A DNA stretch of 64,000 nucleotides, taken from the NCBI GenBank assembly GCA_900320285.1, contig ONRQ01000001.1:62001-126000 (forward strand), read 5' to 3'. A program made the translations under genes and the position numbers. The DNA is from an uncultured Eubacteriales bacterium (GTDB lineage: Bacteria; Bacillota; Clostridia; Peptostreptococcales; Anaerovoracaceae). The notes under the pieces were generated by a model. It was not told the DNA's origin and made no database searches. It was given only the letters and a program-made list of their open reading frames with translations. Positions 28,756 through 37,426 of the stretch are shown here, piece by piece (position 1 is the stretch's first letter; each line of letters begins with the position of its first letter).

Positions 28756-29868
28756 TTATGAATATCTCTTCCAGTCAAGACCGAGCCCGTTGGCTACGAT
28801 CGTGATGAAATCCTGTACGTTTGTTACTATGGTAGTCGCAGCAAGGCTTCCTCTGTCAAGGAGCTTGTTTACAACGAACTCATCAGCATCAACAGTGTAA
28901 AGGAAGACAGGTCTTACGGTTCCGTCTTCGAGCACTCTGAACGACGGGGTCATATTGCCTGTTGCGATGGTATGAAGCATCGTTGCAAGGCAGATGACAG
29001 TGGTTGCCTTTTTCACAGTCTGCCTCATGACGTTCTGTCCCTCATACACATCAGCGATGACTTCAGGGATAGGACCGTCGTCTCTTATTGAGCCTGTAAG
29101 TATTATAGGTACGTTGTTTTTTACACAGCTGTAGATAATGCCGTTATCGATACCGTAATCCTCAATGAACTGAGGAATGGATCCGCTCCTGCGGACCTTA
29201 TTGTCTACATCAAGATGATTATAGTGTCCGTTAGGCTGTGATTTCTGTGTATAAATGTCCTGACCTAGCGCCGTGTTGAGCAGGGCTCCTTCAAGATCGT
29301 GAGTAGCAAGCGCGTTGCCGGCAAACAGTGCGTCTACATAGCCGTTTTCTACCAGTGACTGCATGCACGCTCTCGCGTCATGATCGAAAGCGAACGCCGG
29401 GCCCATGACCCATACGATGTTTCCATGATCTTTTTCGTAGTTCAGAAGGTCGAACAGTCTGTCATAGTCACGGGCATAAGAAGTTTCTCTGCTCCTGCCC
29501 TGGCGGAAAACAAACTGATCATCAAGTTCTGTCTCTTCGTCCTCAAAGCCCTTCGTGTGAACGAATATTCCTTCATGTCCGTCTTCACTTCTTCCAAGTG
29601 CAACCAGATCTCCCTTGCAGATGTTGCGGTTTTCCACTACGTCGAGTCTGCCGTCAGGTCTGAGTACTACGCTTGAGTCCATCCTGCTCTCTTCTGCAAG
29701 CTTCCACTCACCATTTACCTTGAAGTACTCAGGAAACATCGATGTGCTGTGGAAGTACTCCGGAGCGACGCCGTCTCTGTCTGCTGCTTCAAATTTGCAG
29801 TCAGGCGCGTTCACAAGCTTCGGTGAGGAAAAATCCGGTGCCTTGTATTCAGGTATTTTGAATTCCAT
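28756..29868 (-). CDS. LOR/SDH-type ornithine cyclodeaminase-like enzyme (TIGR00300 family)
   Basis: A 370-residue protein that I recognise as the TIGR00300/LOR-SDH family, related to archaeal-type ornithine cyclodeaminase and the C-terminal part of AgrE/ArgZ. Visible conserved blocks are GDLVALGRSEDGHEGIFV, VWVMGPAFAFDHDAR, FAGNALATHDLEGALLNTAL, ILTGSIRDDGPIPEV and the Rossmann-like C-terminus ending NGLGLDWKRYS. The family converts ornithine to proline with NAD. It lies 42 bases after argF (ornithine carbamoyltransferase), and proC is 9.5 kb away. The activity is inferred from family and context. A distinct annotation as an orphan conserved protein is possible. Confidence 0.75.
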   Translation of the reverse strand: MEFKIPEYKAPDFSSPKLVNAPDCKFEAADRDGVAPEYFHSTSMFPEYFKVNGEWKLAEESRMDSSVVLRPDGRLDVVENRNICKGDLVALGRSEDGHEGIFVHTKGFEDEETELDDQFVFRQGRSRETSYARDYDRLFDLLNYEKDHGNIVWVMGPAFAFDHDARACMQSLVENGYVDALFAGNALATHDLEGALLNTALGQDIYTQKSQPNGHYNHLDVDNKVRRSGSIPQFIEDYGIDNGIIYSCVKNNVPIILTGSIRDDGPIPEVIADVYEGQNVMRQTVKKATTVICLATMLHTIATGNMTPSFRVLEDGTVRPVFLYTVDADEFVVNKLLDRGSLAATTIVTNVQDFITIVANGLGLDWKRYS

Positions 29869-29910
29869 GTTTTTTATAGATCTCCTTTAACTTATTATTT
29901 GTTTTTATTA

Positions 29911-30906
29911 TTATGCGAGGGTCGCAACAATAACCGCTTTGATCGTGTGCAGTCTGTTCTCGGCTTCATCAAACACGACTGAGTTTTTACCGGAGAAGAC
30001 TTCATCCGTGACCTCTCTGATATCATATCCGAGCTTCATCTGCTCGGCAGCCATCTTGGTCTCGAAGTCATGGAATGAAGGCAGGCAGTGCATGAAGATG
30101 CATTCCGGGTTCTCCGTTTTTGCCATAAGCTCTTCTGTAACCTTGAAAGGAGTCAGCAGCCTTACTCTTTCAGGGATCTGATCTTCTTCGCCCATCGAAG
30201 CCCAGATGTCGGTATAGATGACATCGGCGCCCTTCAGTGATGCCGCGTCGCTGGTAACAGTAATGGATGCTCCTGTCTCAGCAGCTACAGCATTCGCGCG
30301 CGCCAGTACGTCAGGATCCACTCCGTCACAGAGTTCATCAGGTCCGTATGCTACAAAGTCCATACCCATCTTGGCGCATCCGTACATCCAGGCATATGAC
30401 ATGTTGTTTCTGACGTCTCCGACGAACACCACCTTGACCTTATTGAGCGGCTTGGCAATATGCTCCTCGATAGTAAGAAGGTCTGCAAGTATCTGTGTAG
30501 GATGATCGATATCGGTGAGGCCATTCCATACCGGCACTCCTGATTCAGCAGCAAGCTCCTCTACAACAGCCTGCTCATATCCTCTGTATTCTATGCCGTC
30601 AAATATGCGTCCGAGTACCTTCGCGGTGTCTGCAATGCTTTCCTTTTTGCCCATCTGAGAGCTCTTGCTGTCGAGATAGGTCACTCCGGCTCCCTCATCC
30701 ATTGCAGCGACTTCGAACGAGCATCTCGTTCTTGTCGATGTCTTCTCGAAGAGCAGTACTATATTTTTACCTTCAAGTGAATTTCCTTTGATCCCGAGTC
30801 TTTTTTTAGCCTTCAGGTCGTGCGCGAGATCGAGCATATATCTGATCTCTGCCGGCGTGAAATCCATCAGTGTCAGAAAACTTCTTCCTTTAAGATTAAC
30901 TCCCAT
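29911..30906 (-). CDS. argF: Ornithine carbamoyltransferase
   Basis: Interconverts ornithine plus carbamoyl phosphate and citrulline. The 331-residue protein has FEKTSTRTRCSFEVAA (carbamoyl-phosphate site), FDGIEYRGY, DHPTQILADLLT and the diagnostic HCLPSFHD. Length fits both the anabolic and catabolic forms. AGGAGG stands 6 bases before ATG. Because no other arg genes are adjacent and an ornithine-consuming gene follows, it may serve citrulline breakdown (argI/arcB role); direction cannot be settled here. Confidence 0.95.
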   Translation of the reverse strand: MGVNLKGRSFLTLMDFTPAEIRYMLDLAHDLKAKKRLGIKGNSLEGKNIVLLFEKTSTRTRCSFEVAAMDEGAGVTYLDSKSSQMGKKESIADTAKVLGRIFDGIEYRGYEQAVVEELAAESGVPVWNGLTDIDHPTQILADLLTIEEHIAKPLNKVKVVFVGDVRNNMSYAWMYGCAKMGMDFVAYGPDELCDGVDPDVLARANAVAAETGASITVTSDAASLKGADVIYTDIWASMGEEDQIPERVRLLTPFKVTEELMAKTENPECIFMHCLPSFHDFETKMAAEQMKLGYDIREVTDEVFSGKNSVVFDEAENRLHTIKAVIVATLA

Positions 30907-30969
30907 TTTTCCCTCCTATATGTCATCTCCGAAGACTTTGTGTCTCAGAGCAATTATTTCTTTCTTTTA

Positions 30970-31167
30970 TTATTTGCGCTGCAGTTCCCTCTCATGTTCT
31001 TCTTCGGCCTGTTTCAGTCTTTCAGACAGACCGGTCAGTGCTTCAAATGGAGCGAACTGTTTTGCCCGCTGTGAGCGGGGCATTTTAGGTCTGGATGATG
31101 CGGGTCGCTCCCACGGCCCGCCGTTTTTAATTATACATTTTTTATCGTTTTCTTTCATCATCTTCAC
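30970..31167 (-). CDS. YolD-like family protein
   Basis: A 65-residue protein with the YolD-like core MPRSQRAKQFAPFEALTGL followed by a charged helix rich in Glu. YolD-like proteins are small partners found next to Y-family polymerases of the UvrX type, as here: it begins 10 bases downstream of the polymerase stop. The frame opens with GTG at 31167; ATG codons two and three residues on are alternatives. Role is presumed to be SOS-linked or accessory to the polymerase. Confidence 0.85.
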   Translation of the reverse strand: MKMMKENDKKCIIKNGGPWERPASSRPKMPRSQRAKQFAPFEALTGLSERLKQAEEEHERELQRK

Positions 31168-31177
31168 ACACTTCTCA

Positions 31178-32542
31178 TCATTCTTTGTGACCGCCGACCT
31201 GGTGATTTCTCTCGATGGTAGTCGCAGCTTCCTCGAGATCCATTCCTCTTATCATGGCGTCCTTGCCGTACTTTTTCCTAATGGAATTCACAGCCTCCTG
31301 CAGAGCCGCATCGCGTTTAAGCTTTGCCCGGGTCTCCGATACCGGATCAGAAAGCCCCTCTTTACGCATCTGGCCTTTAGTCTTGCCCTCTTCCTCAGCT
31401 TCCGTATCAGCCAGGTCGAACAGGGTCATCTGCTTGTCAGCCTCCCTCAGCTTTATATCGTTGAAGTTTACGAATATCCTTCTGACCGGATATTCATGAT
31501 TTGTGATATTGTCGTAGAGATCCGCGACAGCCGGCATTATAACCGAAGCTGCATCCGTCATGTAACCGAACGAAACAGAGCCATGTACCATAGGAACATG
31601 GAGGGCATTGCTGTACCCGACCGCGATCGAGACATTAGGCGTCACCTTGCCTATATCCGTCATCTCGTGGCAGAGCTGCTCGGTCATTTCCTTTATGATG
31701 AGCCGGCCCTCTTCATTCGTGTAGTCACGCATAAGAACCTGTCCATGCGAAAGCGAGTTGCTCTTCGTCTTATATCCTTTGATGTCAGGCATTTCGGTCG
31801 TCTCTATACCGTACGCGTGGTCTATCATGAGCTCGGCGTTTATGCCGAACGTCTTGTAGAACCAGTCCTCGTCACGCGCGGCGAGAGCAGCTATACCGCC
31901 CATTGTCGTGATACCTATGCGCTCAAATTTCTTTGCTGTCTGGCGTCCTATCATCCAGAAGTCGGTGAGGGGCCTGTGATCCCACAGCTGCAGCTTGTAC
32001 GAATCTTCATCGAGCACTCCTATGAAGTCCTCTGCATGTTTTGCGATTATGTCCATGGCTATTTTCGCAAGATACAGATTCGGACCGACACCCGCCGTTG
32101 CCCTTACTCCTATCCTCTCATAGACTTCTCTCATCAGAAACTCCGCCATCTGTTTCGGATCCATGTTGTATCTCTTCAGATAAGCAGTCACATCAAAGAA
32201 GACTTCATCTATCGAATAGACGTGCATGTCTTCCGGCGCGACGTAGTCGAGATATATCTTATATATTTCCGCAGCGTACTCCATGTAGAGCTTCATCCTC
32301 GGAGGGGCCATGATGTACTCAAGGCTCTTCGGGATCTCGAATACCCTCGCCCTGCCGCTTACTCCCTTTGCTTTGAGCGAAGGAGATACCGCAAGACAAA
32401 TGGTTCTGTCACCCCTGGTCGGATCCGCCACTACAAGATCGGTGGTCATCGGATCCAGACCACGCTCTACGCATTCCACCGACGCATAGAAAGACTTGAG
32501 ATCTATGCATACATATGCTTTTTTCCAGTTTTTATAATCCAT
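31178..32542 (-). CDS. Y-family DNA polymerase (UvrX/DinB-like)
   Basis: A 454-residue error-prone translesion polymerase. Catalytic carboxylates appear in CIDLKSFYASVECVERG (first Asp) and YSIDEVFFDV (Asp/Glu pair); GVGPNLYLAKIAMD is the fingers/palm helix and MIGRQTAKKFERIGI the thumb HhH region. The C-terminal little-finger domain reaches about 350, followed by a charged tail. The large size and YolD-like partner point to the UvrX/UmuC-like Firmicutes branch rather than DinB (about 350-400). No LexA box was identified upstream. Confidence 0.92.
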   Translation of the reverse strand: MDYKNWKKAYVCIDLKSFYASVECVERGLDPMTTDLVVADPTRGDRTICLAVSPSLKAKGVSGRARVFEIPKSLEYIMAPPRMKLYMEYAAEIYKIYLDYVAPEDMHVYSIDEVFFDVTAYLKRYNMDPKQMAEFLMREVYERIGVRATAGVGPNLYLAKIAMDIIAKHAEDFIGVLDEDSYKLQLWDHRPLTDFWMIGRQTAKKFERIGITTMGGIAALAARDEDWFYKTFGINAELMIDHAYGIETTEMPDIKGYKTKSNSLSHGQVLMRDYTNEEGRLIIKEMTEQLCHEMTDIGKVTPNVSIAVGYSNALHVPMVHGSVSFGYMTDAASVIMPAVADLYDNITNHEYPVRRIFVNFNDIKLREADKQMTLFDLADTEAEEEGKTKGQMRKEGLSDPVSETRAKLKRDAALQEAVNSIRKKYGKDAMIRGMDLEEAATTIERNHQVGGHKE

Positions 32543-32586
32543 ATAAAGTCAGGTTGACCAAGTAATAAGGTGCAAGCGGCTTCTAA

Positions 32587-33318
32587 TTAGCCAAATTGCC
32601 TGCGGTATTCTACCGGAGTCATTCCCTCTGCCTCAGTAAAGTTCTTGGTAAAGTAGCTTTGCGAGCAGAACGCCAGCCTGTCAGCTATGCTCGCTACCGT
32701 GAGATCTGTGTCTCTCAGCATGCGTTTGGCTTCAAGCAGGCGCTCCTTAAGTATGAACTCACTTATTGTTATTCCGAGCTCTTCCCTGAACACCGCTGAT
32801 GCGTATGTGCGGCTGATACCTACATGCTCCGCAATGTCAGCAAGCTCTATCTTCTCGGTAAGATGTTCTTCTATATATGTCATCATGCGCACCAGTCTCG
32901 GTGAACGTCTCTTCTCCTTGAGTACATATTTCATCTTCATGGCGTAATTGTGCGCCATGCCATGAACAAGGTCGTAGAGATCCGGAAGCGAGACCGCGTT
33001 GTCAAATTCCCGGATGAACTCATCGCGTATGTCGTAGGCTACCATATCGAGAAGGCCTGACTGTATAGAGACAAGGCACATCTCATTTGCCGCGCCCACC
33101 GCCTCATAATACATTTTGTCCATAGCCTCACTGTATGAGCCGCATCTGTTGTAAAGCGCGGTCGGATATTCGTAGTTTTCCTGTGAAAGTTCGGATATCC
33201 TGTTGTCATCGCCCGATGCTATCGCTTCGAAATACGGTTTCTTTCGCGTGTACGGGAGATATATCTGGTTTCTCCTCGTGCGGCTGAGTATCAGATTTGC
33301 TGTCTTCTTTTCTGCCAT
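32587..33318 (-). CDS. AraC-family transcriptional regulator
   Basis: A 243-residue regulator. The C-terminal ~100 residues hold the double HTH (LTEKIELADIAEHVGISRTY, ISEFILKERLLEAKRMLR, IADRLAFCSQSYFTKNF) with the family ending GMTPVEYRRQFG. The N-terminal ~140 residues are helical and do not look like a cupin, so the ligand is unknown. Upstream is an AT-rich promoter with repeats, suggesting self-regulation. It precedes the polymerase gene by 44 bases, which may be read through, but a shared function is not obvious. Confidence 0.92.
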   Translation of the reverse strand: MAEKKTANLILSRTRRNQIYLPYTRKKPYFEAIASGDDNRISELSQENYEYPTALYNRCGSYSEAMDKMYYEAVGAANEMCLVSIQSGLLDMVAYDIRDEFIREFDNAVSLPDLYDLVHGMAHNYAMKMKYVLKEKRRSPRLVRMMTYIEEHLTEKIELADIAEHVGISRTYASAVFREELGITISEFILKERLLEAKRMLRDTDLTVASIADRLAFCSQSYFTKNFTEAEGMTPVEYRRQFG

Positions 33319-33353
33319 GTTTTGCCCTGTTCGTAATTATGTTATATTATTCG

Positions 33354-33417
33354 AAACAATATTATAACATTGGGTGTTAACATTCAATACAATGAAGGTA
33401 ACATAAATGTTGTATTG
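33354..33417 (-). promoter_or_regulatory. AraC gene promoter with inverted repeat
   Basis: Minus strand shows TATAAT at 33366-33361 and an upstream AACATT/AATGTTAAC cluster. CAATACAA (33385-33392) and TTGTATTG (33410-33417) form a perfect inverted repeat. These are candidate operators for the AraC regulator. No clean -35 at 17 bases was found. Confidence 0.45.
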
Positions 33418-33462
33418 CAGGCTGTCAGTTCAGCTCGGAAGAGCATGTTTGCGGACAACATT

Positions 33463-33497
33463 AAAAAGGCTCTCCGGTCTACGGGGAGAGCTCTTTT
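33463..33497. terminator. Orphan terminator-like hairpin
   Basis: GCTCTCC/GGAGAGC stem (33469-33475 and 33485-33491) flanked by AAAAA on the left and TTTT on the right, so it could act in either direction. No protein gene ends at it; the 33419-33593 gap holds no convincing ORF. Confidence 0.6.
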
Positions 33498-33589
33498 AGA
33501 AAAACTCGATATGAGATAGTGCTTTGAAGAAACGGCTATGCACATGTTGATGGGGTTCAGCTTGTACAGAGTCGTTTTTTCATTGTAAC

Positions 33590-33613
33590 GAAAAGGGAGG
33601 CCTCAGCCTCCCT
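33590..33613 (-). terminator. Terminator of the GH25 gene
   Basis: AGGGAGGC-loop-GCCTCCCT hairpin followed on the minus strand by TTTTCG, about 40 bases beyond the stop of the GH25 gene. Confidence 0.75.
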
Positions 33614-33653
33614 CATTTTCTGAATGATCGTTTTTACCGGTATATGATATCGG

Positions 33654-35123
33654 CTACTTGACCCAGACCTTCTTGGTCGCACTCCATGAGGAGTAGTATC
33701 TTGTACCGCCGGAATCCTTGTAAGTTCTTACCTGTACATAGTAGTATCTCTTGCGCGCGTTTGTTTTGATAGTTTTGCTTACGCGGTTGTACTTCTTTCC
33801 TATCTTCTTGACAACGCTGTCCGACATATCGCTGTTACGGCTGTATTTCACCTGATATCCGCTCGCGTTTGCCTTTGGTTTCTTTTTAACAACTATGTAG
33901 AATTTCTTTTTCTTGCCTTTAAGTTTCTTGATCTTGGTCGCCTTTACGACTACTGCCGGAACCTCCATATAAGCCGAATATGCTCCTGAAGCAGTTGTCA
34001 GGTAATTCGCGCATTTGACCTCCTGAGTATCCTTGCCGGAAGTCTTGTCCGCGATGGTTATAGGGATCAGAGCGTATCCGCCGTATGCGCCTATACCCTT
34101 GATATATACATATCCCTGGCCCTTTGCGTTGTTCCTGATGCCGCCGATCATATAATCCGAGCCTTCCTTAAGGGTCTTGCTGCCTTTATAAAGCTTGAAC
34201 TTAGGTGCCCTCGCATCTGCAACACTCAGTGTCGTTTTTCCGGTTATCTTTGTTACCGTGGATCCTTTTGCTTCGTTCTTGTTCAGATACCAGAAATCAG
34301 CATCGATCCTTCCCTTTGTGCCGAGGTATGAAAGCATGCCGTCGATCCTGGCACTGCTCGAATACTGCCATTTACTATAGTTGACTCCCGACTGATTACG
34401 TTTGTAATACTGTGCGCACCAAAGGTCAACATCCGGAGCAAACTGGCCTGTTGCCATGTACGATCCGAAGAAAGTTGTGTTTGCGTATATTCCCGGTGTA
34501 TAGCCTGCTGCCTTGATAGTATTGCAGAATGCCACTGCAGCATTGGTTGCGGCAGTCCTGCTTATTCCGTACATACGCCCGAGTCTTCCGCCGGCAAACT
34601 CATAGTCCATATATACAGGCAGCGCAAGATCTTTCGGACCTATGCCGAGCTCCCTTAGTCTCTTTATGGCAAAGTTTGCCTCTGCAACGCCTTCACTGAC
34701 GTTCGTAGCCTGCGAGAATACATAAACTCCGCACATGACTCCGTTCGCTTTCGCATTCGCATACTGATACGAGAAGTTTTCATCATTGTGAAGAGTGAGC
34801 TTGCTCCTGCCGTACGACGTCCATGTAACTCTCATGATCGAGTAATCCACTCCGGCCGCCTTTGCCTGCGCAAAGTTGCATTTTTTTGACTGCCAGTCTG
34901 AAATGTCTACGCCATTGACGATGAGATTGTTTGCAAACCTGCCGTTGTGGTAGTACGTTGAATAGCCCGTTTTACTGAAAGGGCTCGCGCTCTGGAATTC
35001 CGACCCGGCATACGCAGGATCGATCACCGGCAGAACTCCGGCCACCAGACTAAGCGCCAGTACAAACGCCAGCGCTGTGCCCAGGAAATTCCTTGCTTTC
35101 TTTCTGGTATTGCGGTTTTTCAT
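33654..35123 (-). CDS. Exported GH25 lysozyme-like muramidase with FnIII-like tail
   Basis: A 489-residue secreted cell-wall hydrolase. The signal peptide covers about 1-38 (basic MKNRNTRKKARNF, hydrophobic core, AYA cut site). The GH25 domain (about 65-270) starts NGVDISDWQSKKCNFAQAKA, with SIMRVTW and LPVYMDYEF carrying the catalytic Asp/Glu pair. Residues 290-370 are a separate beta-rich domain. The C-terminal ~90 residues are the Lys/Tyr-rich FnIII-like domain also seen at 915-2573. ATG 35123 has AGAAGGG about 8 bases upstream; the longer frame lacks a signal peptide start. Gap to the upstream GTPase gene is only 19 bases, so they may share a transcript. Confidence 0.93.
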   Translation of the reverse strand: MKNRNTRKKARNFLGTALAFVLALSLVAGVLPVIDPAYAGSEFQSASPFSKTGYSTYYHNGRFANNLIVNGVDISDWQSKKCNFAQAKAAGVDYSIMRVTWTSYGRSKLTLHNDENFSYQYANAKANGVMCGVYVFSQATNVSEGVAEANFAIKRLRELGIGPKDLALPVYMDYEFAGGRLGRMYGISRTAATNAAVAFCNTIKAAGYTPGIYANTTFFGSYMATGQFAPDVDLWCAQYYKRNQSGVNYSKWQYSSSARIDGMLSYLGTKGRIDADFWYLNKNEAKGSTVTKITGKTTLSVADARAPKFKLYKGSKTLKEGSDYMIGGIRNNAKGQGYVYIKGIGAYGGYALIPITIADKTSGKDTQEVKCANYLTTASGAYSAYMEVPAVVVKATKIKKLKGKKKKFYIVVKKKPKANASGYQVKYSRNSDMSDSVVKKIGKKYNRVSKTIKTNARKRYYYVQVRTYKDSGGTRYYSSWSATKKVWVK

Positions 35124-35142
35124 ATTTCTTTCCCTTCTAAGT

Positions 35143-36084
35143 TCAGAATGTCGCGACCTCCGGATTGCAGGCTTCGCATCTTTCAAGCTTCTTTATATAC
35201 AGTACCGGCCCCTTTTCCTTGTACGCTTCCGTATATTCACAGCGTACCTTGGCCGTGATTTCGATCCAGTCTCCCACGCTCAGCTTCTCCGCACCGGAGT
35301 AATAAGCCAGCAGTCCAGCAAACTGGATATCTGCTTCGCAGCATGTCATTACGTGTCTTCCGAATGCAAACTGCCCCTGCGGCAGCTCATCTGACAGAGC
35401 GACCCTTCCTTTTATGACGAAAGTCTTTCCGTCGTAGTCGTCCTCATTCTCGTTTATATCGCGGTACCACTCCGCGTACCACTCGTCTTCGATCTTTATC
35501 TTCGAAGCGTTCATGTCGTATGGGAGCGGATCGACGATGTCATCGACTTCCAGGTCGTCAATACCATACTCATATACGATCATCGAGCTGCGGTTTGCGA
35601 TGCGGACCTCCTTGTGATAAGGCATCTTGTCGAAGCCTTTCACGCAGCGGTTGAACACTACCATGTCAGCCGTCTGCATTTTGTTGAAGCAAAGCTGACG
35701 CATGTTCTTGTTGTACATCATGAAAGTGGTCGTATCGAAGAGTGCCATCTCCTGTGCGATCAGCCATCCGCGCGGCATAGCCGCAAACAGTTTCTGATTC
35801 TCCCACATGCCGTTCATCTCCACTACAACGCGGTCGAATCCGCCCTGTCTGTTTATGCGGCCGAGGTTCACATCGTTGAGCTCAGCTTCGGACTTAATGC
35901 GCTCCACTCTGACTCCGGGACCGACGAATTTCTCAGGTTCGTACTGCACCTCGCCGTTTTCGCAGACAAGCAGCAGTGTGCGTCCGTCGTCTCCGAACTC
36001 ATGATTCTCAAGCGTCTCCTTTATGAATGTTGTCTTACCGGCTCCGAGGAATCCGGTAAAAAGATATACGGGTATTTCTCTCAT
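35143..36084 (-). CDS. CobW-type GTPase with C-terminal TIGR03943-like domain
   Basis: A 313-residue G3E-family protein. The P-loop is TGFLGAGKTTFIKE (about 10-23). It lacks the usual CxCC metal motif after the switch region; VVVEMNGMWENQ stands where family members carry EPSG. The C-terminal part (about 215-313) resembles the TIGR03943/YcgQ domain, with RHVMTCCEADIQFAGLL and a final pair CEACNP. YcgQ-like proteins and COG0523 GTPases are both linked to zinc limitation in Bacillus. It lies 30 bases after the His-rich CobW gene, so the two likely work together in metal supply. Confidence 0.8.
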   Translation of the reverse strand: MREIPVYLFTGFLGAGKTTFIKETLENHEFGDDGRTLLLVCENGEVQYEPEKFVGPGVRVERIKSEAELNDVNLGRINRQGGFDRVVVEMNGMWENQKLFAAMPRGWLIAQEMALFDTTTFMMYNKNMRQLCFNKMQTADMVVFNRCVKGFDKMPYHKEVRIANRSSMIVYEYGIDDLEVDDIVDPLPYDMNASKIKIEDEWYAEWYRDINENEDDYDGKTFVIKGRVALSDELPQGQFAFGRHVMTCCEADIQFAGLLAYYSGAEKLSVGDWIEITAKVRCEYTEAYKEKGPVLYIKKLERCEACNPEVATF

Positions 36085-36114
36085 TTCTTTGTTTATTACT
36101 AGCCCTTCCCTGCA

Positions 36115-37317
36115 TTACGCGAGTCTGAAGAGTTCATTGAGTTTTTCCTTGTTTAATCTTGTGCCGATTACAGCAACCATACCGGTAGCTTCTGCTTCGG
36201 TCTCTCTTACTTCACCTTCGCCCGGAACATAGTCGAATTCGAGCCAGCCTCCGTCTGCGTTCTCTACGATGCCCTTTGCTCTGAGAACCTCGCCGCACTC
36301 ATCAAGGCTATCGATGATATCCTCTAGCTCAGCCTTTGTGTACTTGTTGCTTGTCTGTGCTCCGACCTCATCGAACACCTCATCCGCATCATGTCCGTGA
36401 TGGTGGTGGTGATGGTGATGGTGGTGATGATGGTGGTGATGCTCGTGTTCATGTTCGTCATCATCGTCGTCGTCATCGTGGTCGTGATGATGGTGATGAT
36501 GCTCGTGCTCATGGTCATCATCATCGTCGTCATCGTGATCGTGATGATGGTGATGATGGTGCTCATGCTCATGTTCATCGTCTTCGTCGTGGTCATGATG
36601 ATGGTGGTGGTGATGATGTTCATGTTCGTCATCATCGTCATGCTCGTGCTCATGTTCATGCTCATGTGCTTCGAGCTCTTCATATGCTTCCGCTCTGAGC
36701 TTGTCGAGTTCAGCATGCAGAGTCTTGTCCGATTCCATTACCTCGAGCATCTTTGCTCCGCTGAGCTGATCCCAGTCAGTCGTAACTACCTGGGCAGTCT
36801 TGTTCAGAGTCCTTATATCCTTCACTACCTCATCGAGTTCGGCAGAAGACATCCCCTGCTGATGTGAAAGGAATATGGAACTTGCGTGCTCTACCTGATT
36901 AGCAAAGAACTCACCGAAGTTCTCCATATACATCTTGTATCTTTTGGCGTCAACGACCGTGGTGAAGCCATTGAGTTCGATCTTATCGTTCTGCAGGTCC
37001 TGGACCGCGATGATGACATCGGACAGCTTGCCGACTCCGGATGGCTCTATGAGGATCCTGTCCGGATCGTACTGCTCTACTACCTCGTTCAGAGCTTTTC
37101 CGAAATCTCCGACGAGAGTACAGCAGATGCAGCCTGCAACCATCTCATTGATCTTGATGCCCGATTCTCTGAGAAATCCTGTGTCAACGCCGATCTCACC
37201 GAATTCGTTCTCGATCAGTACTATGTTCTTTGTCTCATAACCTTCAGATATAAGTTTTTTGATAAGTGTAGTTTTGCCTGCTCCGAGAAACCCGGAGAAA
37301 ATATCTACTTTTGCCAT
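36115..37317 (-). CDS. CobW/COG0523 metallochaperone GTPase with very long His-rich insert
   Basis: A 400-residue G3E GTPase. Walker A is GFLGAGKTT (about 9-17), the metal-binding CxCC is GCICC (Cys 63, 65, 66), and LIEPSG is the switch region. Residues about 218-310 are an almost pure His/Asp/Glu tract with over 50 histidines, expected to bind many Zn2+ or Ni2+ ions, followed by the short CobW C-terminal domain with LNKEKLNELF. ATG at 37317 has GAAGG upstream; the longer frame (37341) lacks support. Likely a zinc/nickel store and delivery factor, inferred from the sequence. Confidence 0.9.
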   Translation of the reverse strand: MAKVDIFSGFLGAGKTTLIKKLISEGYETKNIVLIENEFGEIGVDTGFLRESGIKINEMVAGCICCTLVGDFGKALNEVVEQYDPDRILIEPSGVGKLSDVIIAVQDLQNDKIELNGFTTVVDAKRYKMYMENFGEFFANQVEHASSIFLSHQQGMSSAELDEVVKDIRTLNKTAQVVTTDWDQLSGAKMLEVMESDKTLHAELDKLRAEAYEELEAHEHEHEHEHDDDDEHEHHHHHHHHDHDEDDEHEHEHHHHHHHDHDDDDDDDHEHEHHHHHHDHDDDDDDDEHEHEHHHHHHHHHHHHHHHGHDADEVFDEVGAQTSNKYTKAELEDIIDSLDECGEVLRAKGIVENADGGWLEFDYVPGEGEVRETEAEATGMVAVIGTRLNKEKLNELFRLA

Positions 37318-37341
37318 TTGTTCTGCCTTCCTTCTGGACAT

Positions 37342-37370
37342 TATTCGCCATTTATACGAATAGGATTATA
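37342..37370 (-). promoter_or_regulatory. Putative promoter and operator of the CobW pair
   Basis: Minus-strand TATAAT at 37370-37365, followed by TATTCG/CGAATA (37342-37347 and 37357-37362) as an inverted repeat with 9-base spacer at the start-site position. No clean -35. The dyad could bind a metal-sensing repressor; it does not match a Zur box I can name. Confidence 0.4.
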
Positions 37371-37426
37371 ACATCCGCCTTCTTCTGCAAGGCGCTTCTT
37401 TACAATATTTTAAGGCGTTCGCAGGC

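Noticed and set aside
27302..28900. 532-residue plus-strand ORF opposite pyrBI
   Set aside because: Antisense shadow of pyrI and pyrB.
30788..32557. 589-residue plus-strand ORF opposite argF/YolD/polymerase
   Set aside because: Antisense shadow over three well-supported genes; composition is unlike a real protein.
36391..36867. Val/Met-rich and Arg/His-rich ORFs opposite the CobW His tract
   Set aside because: Produced by reading the His/Asp codon repeats in other frames.
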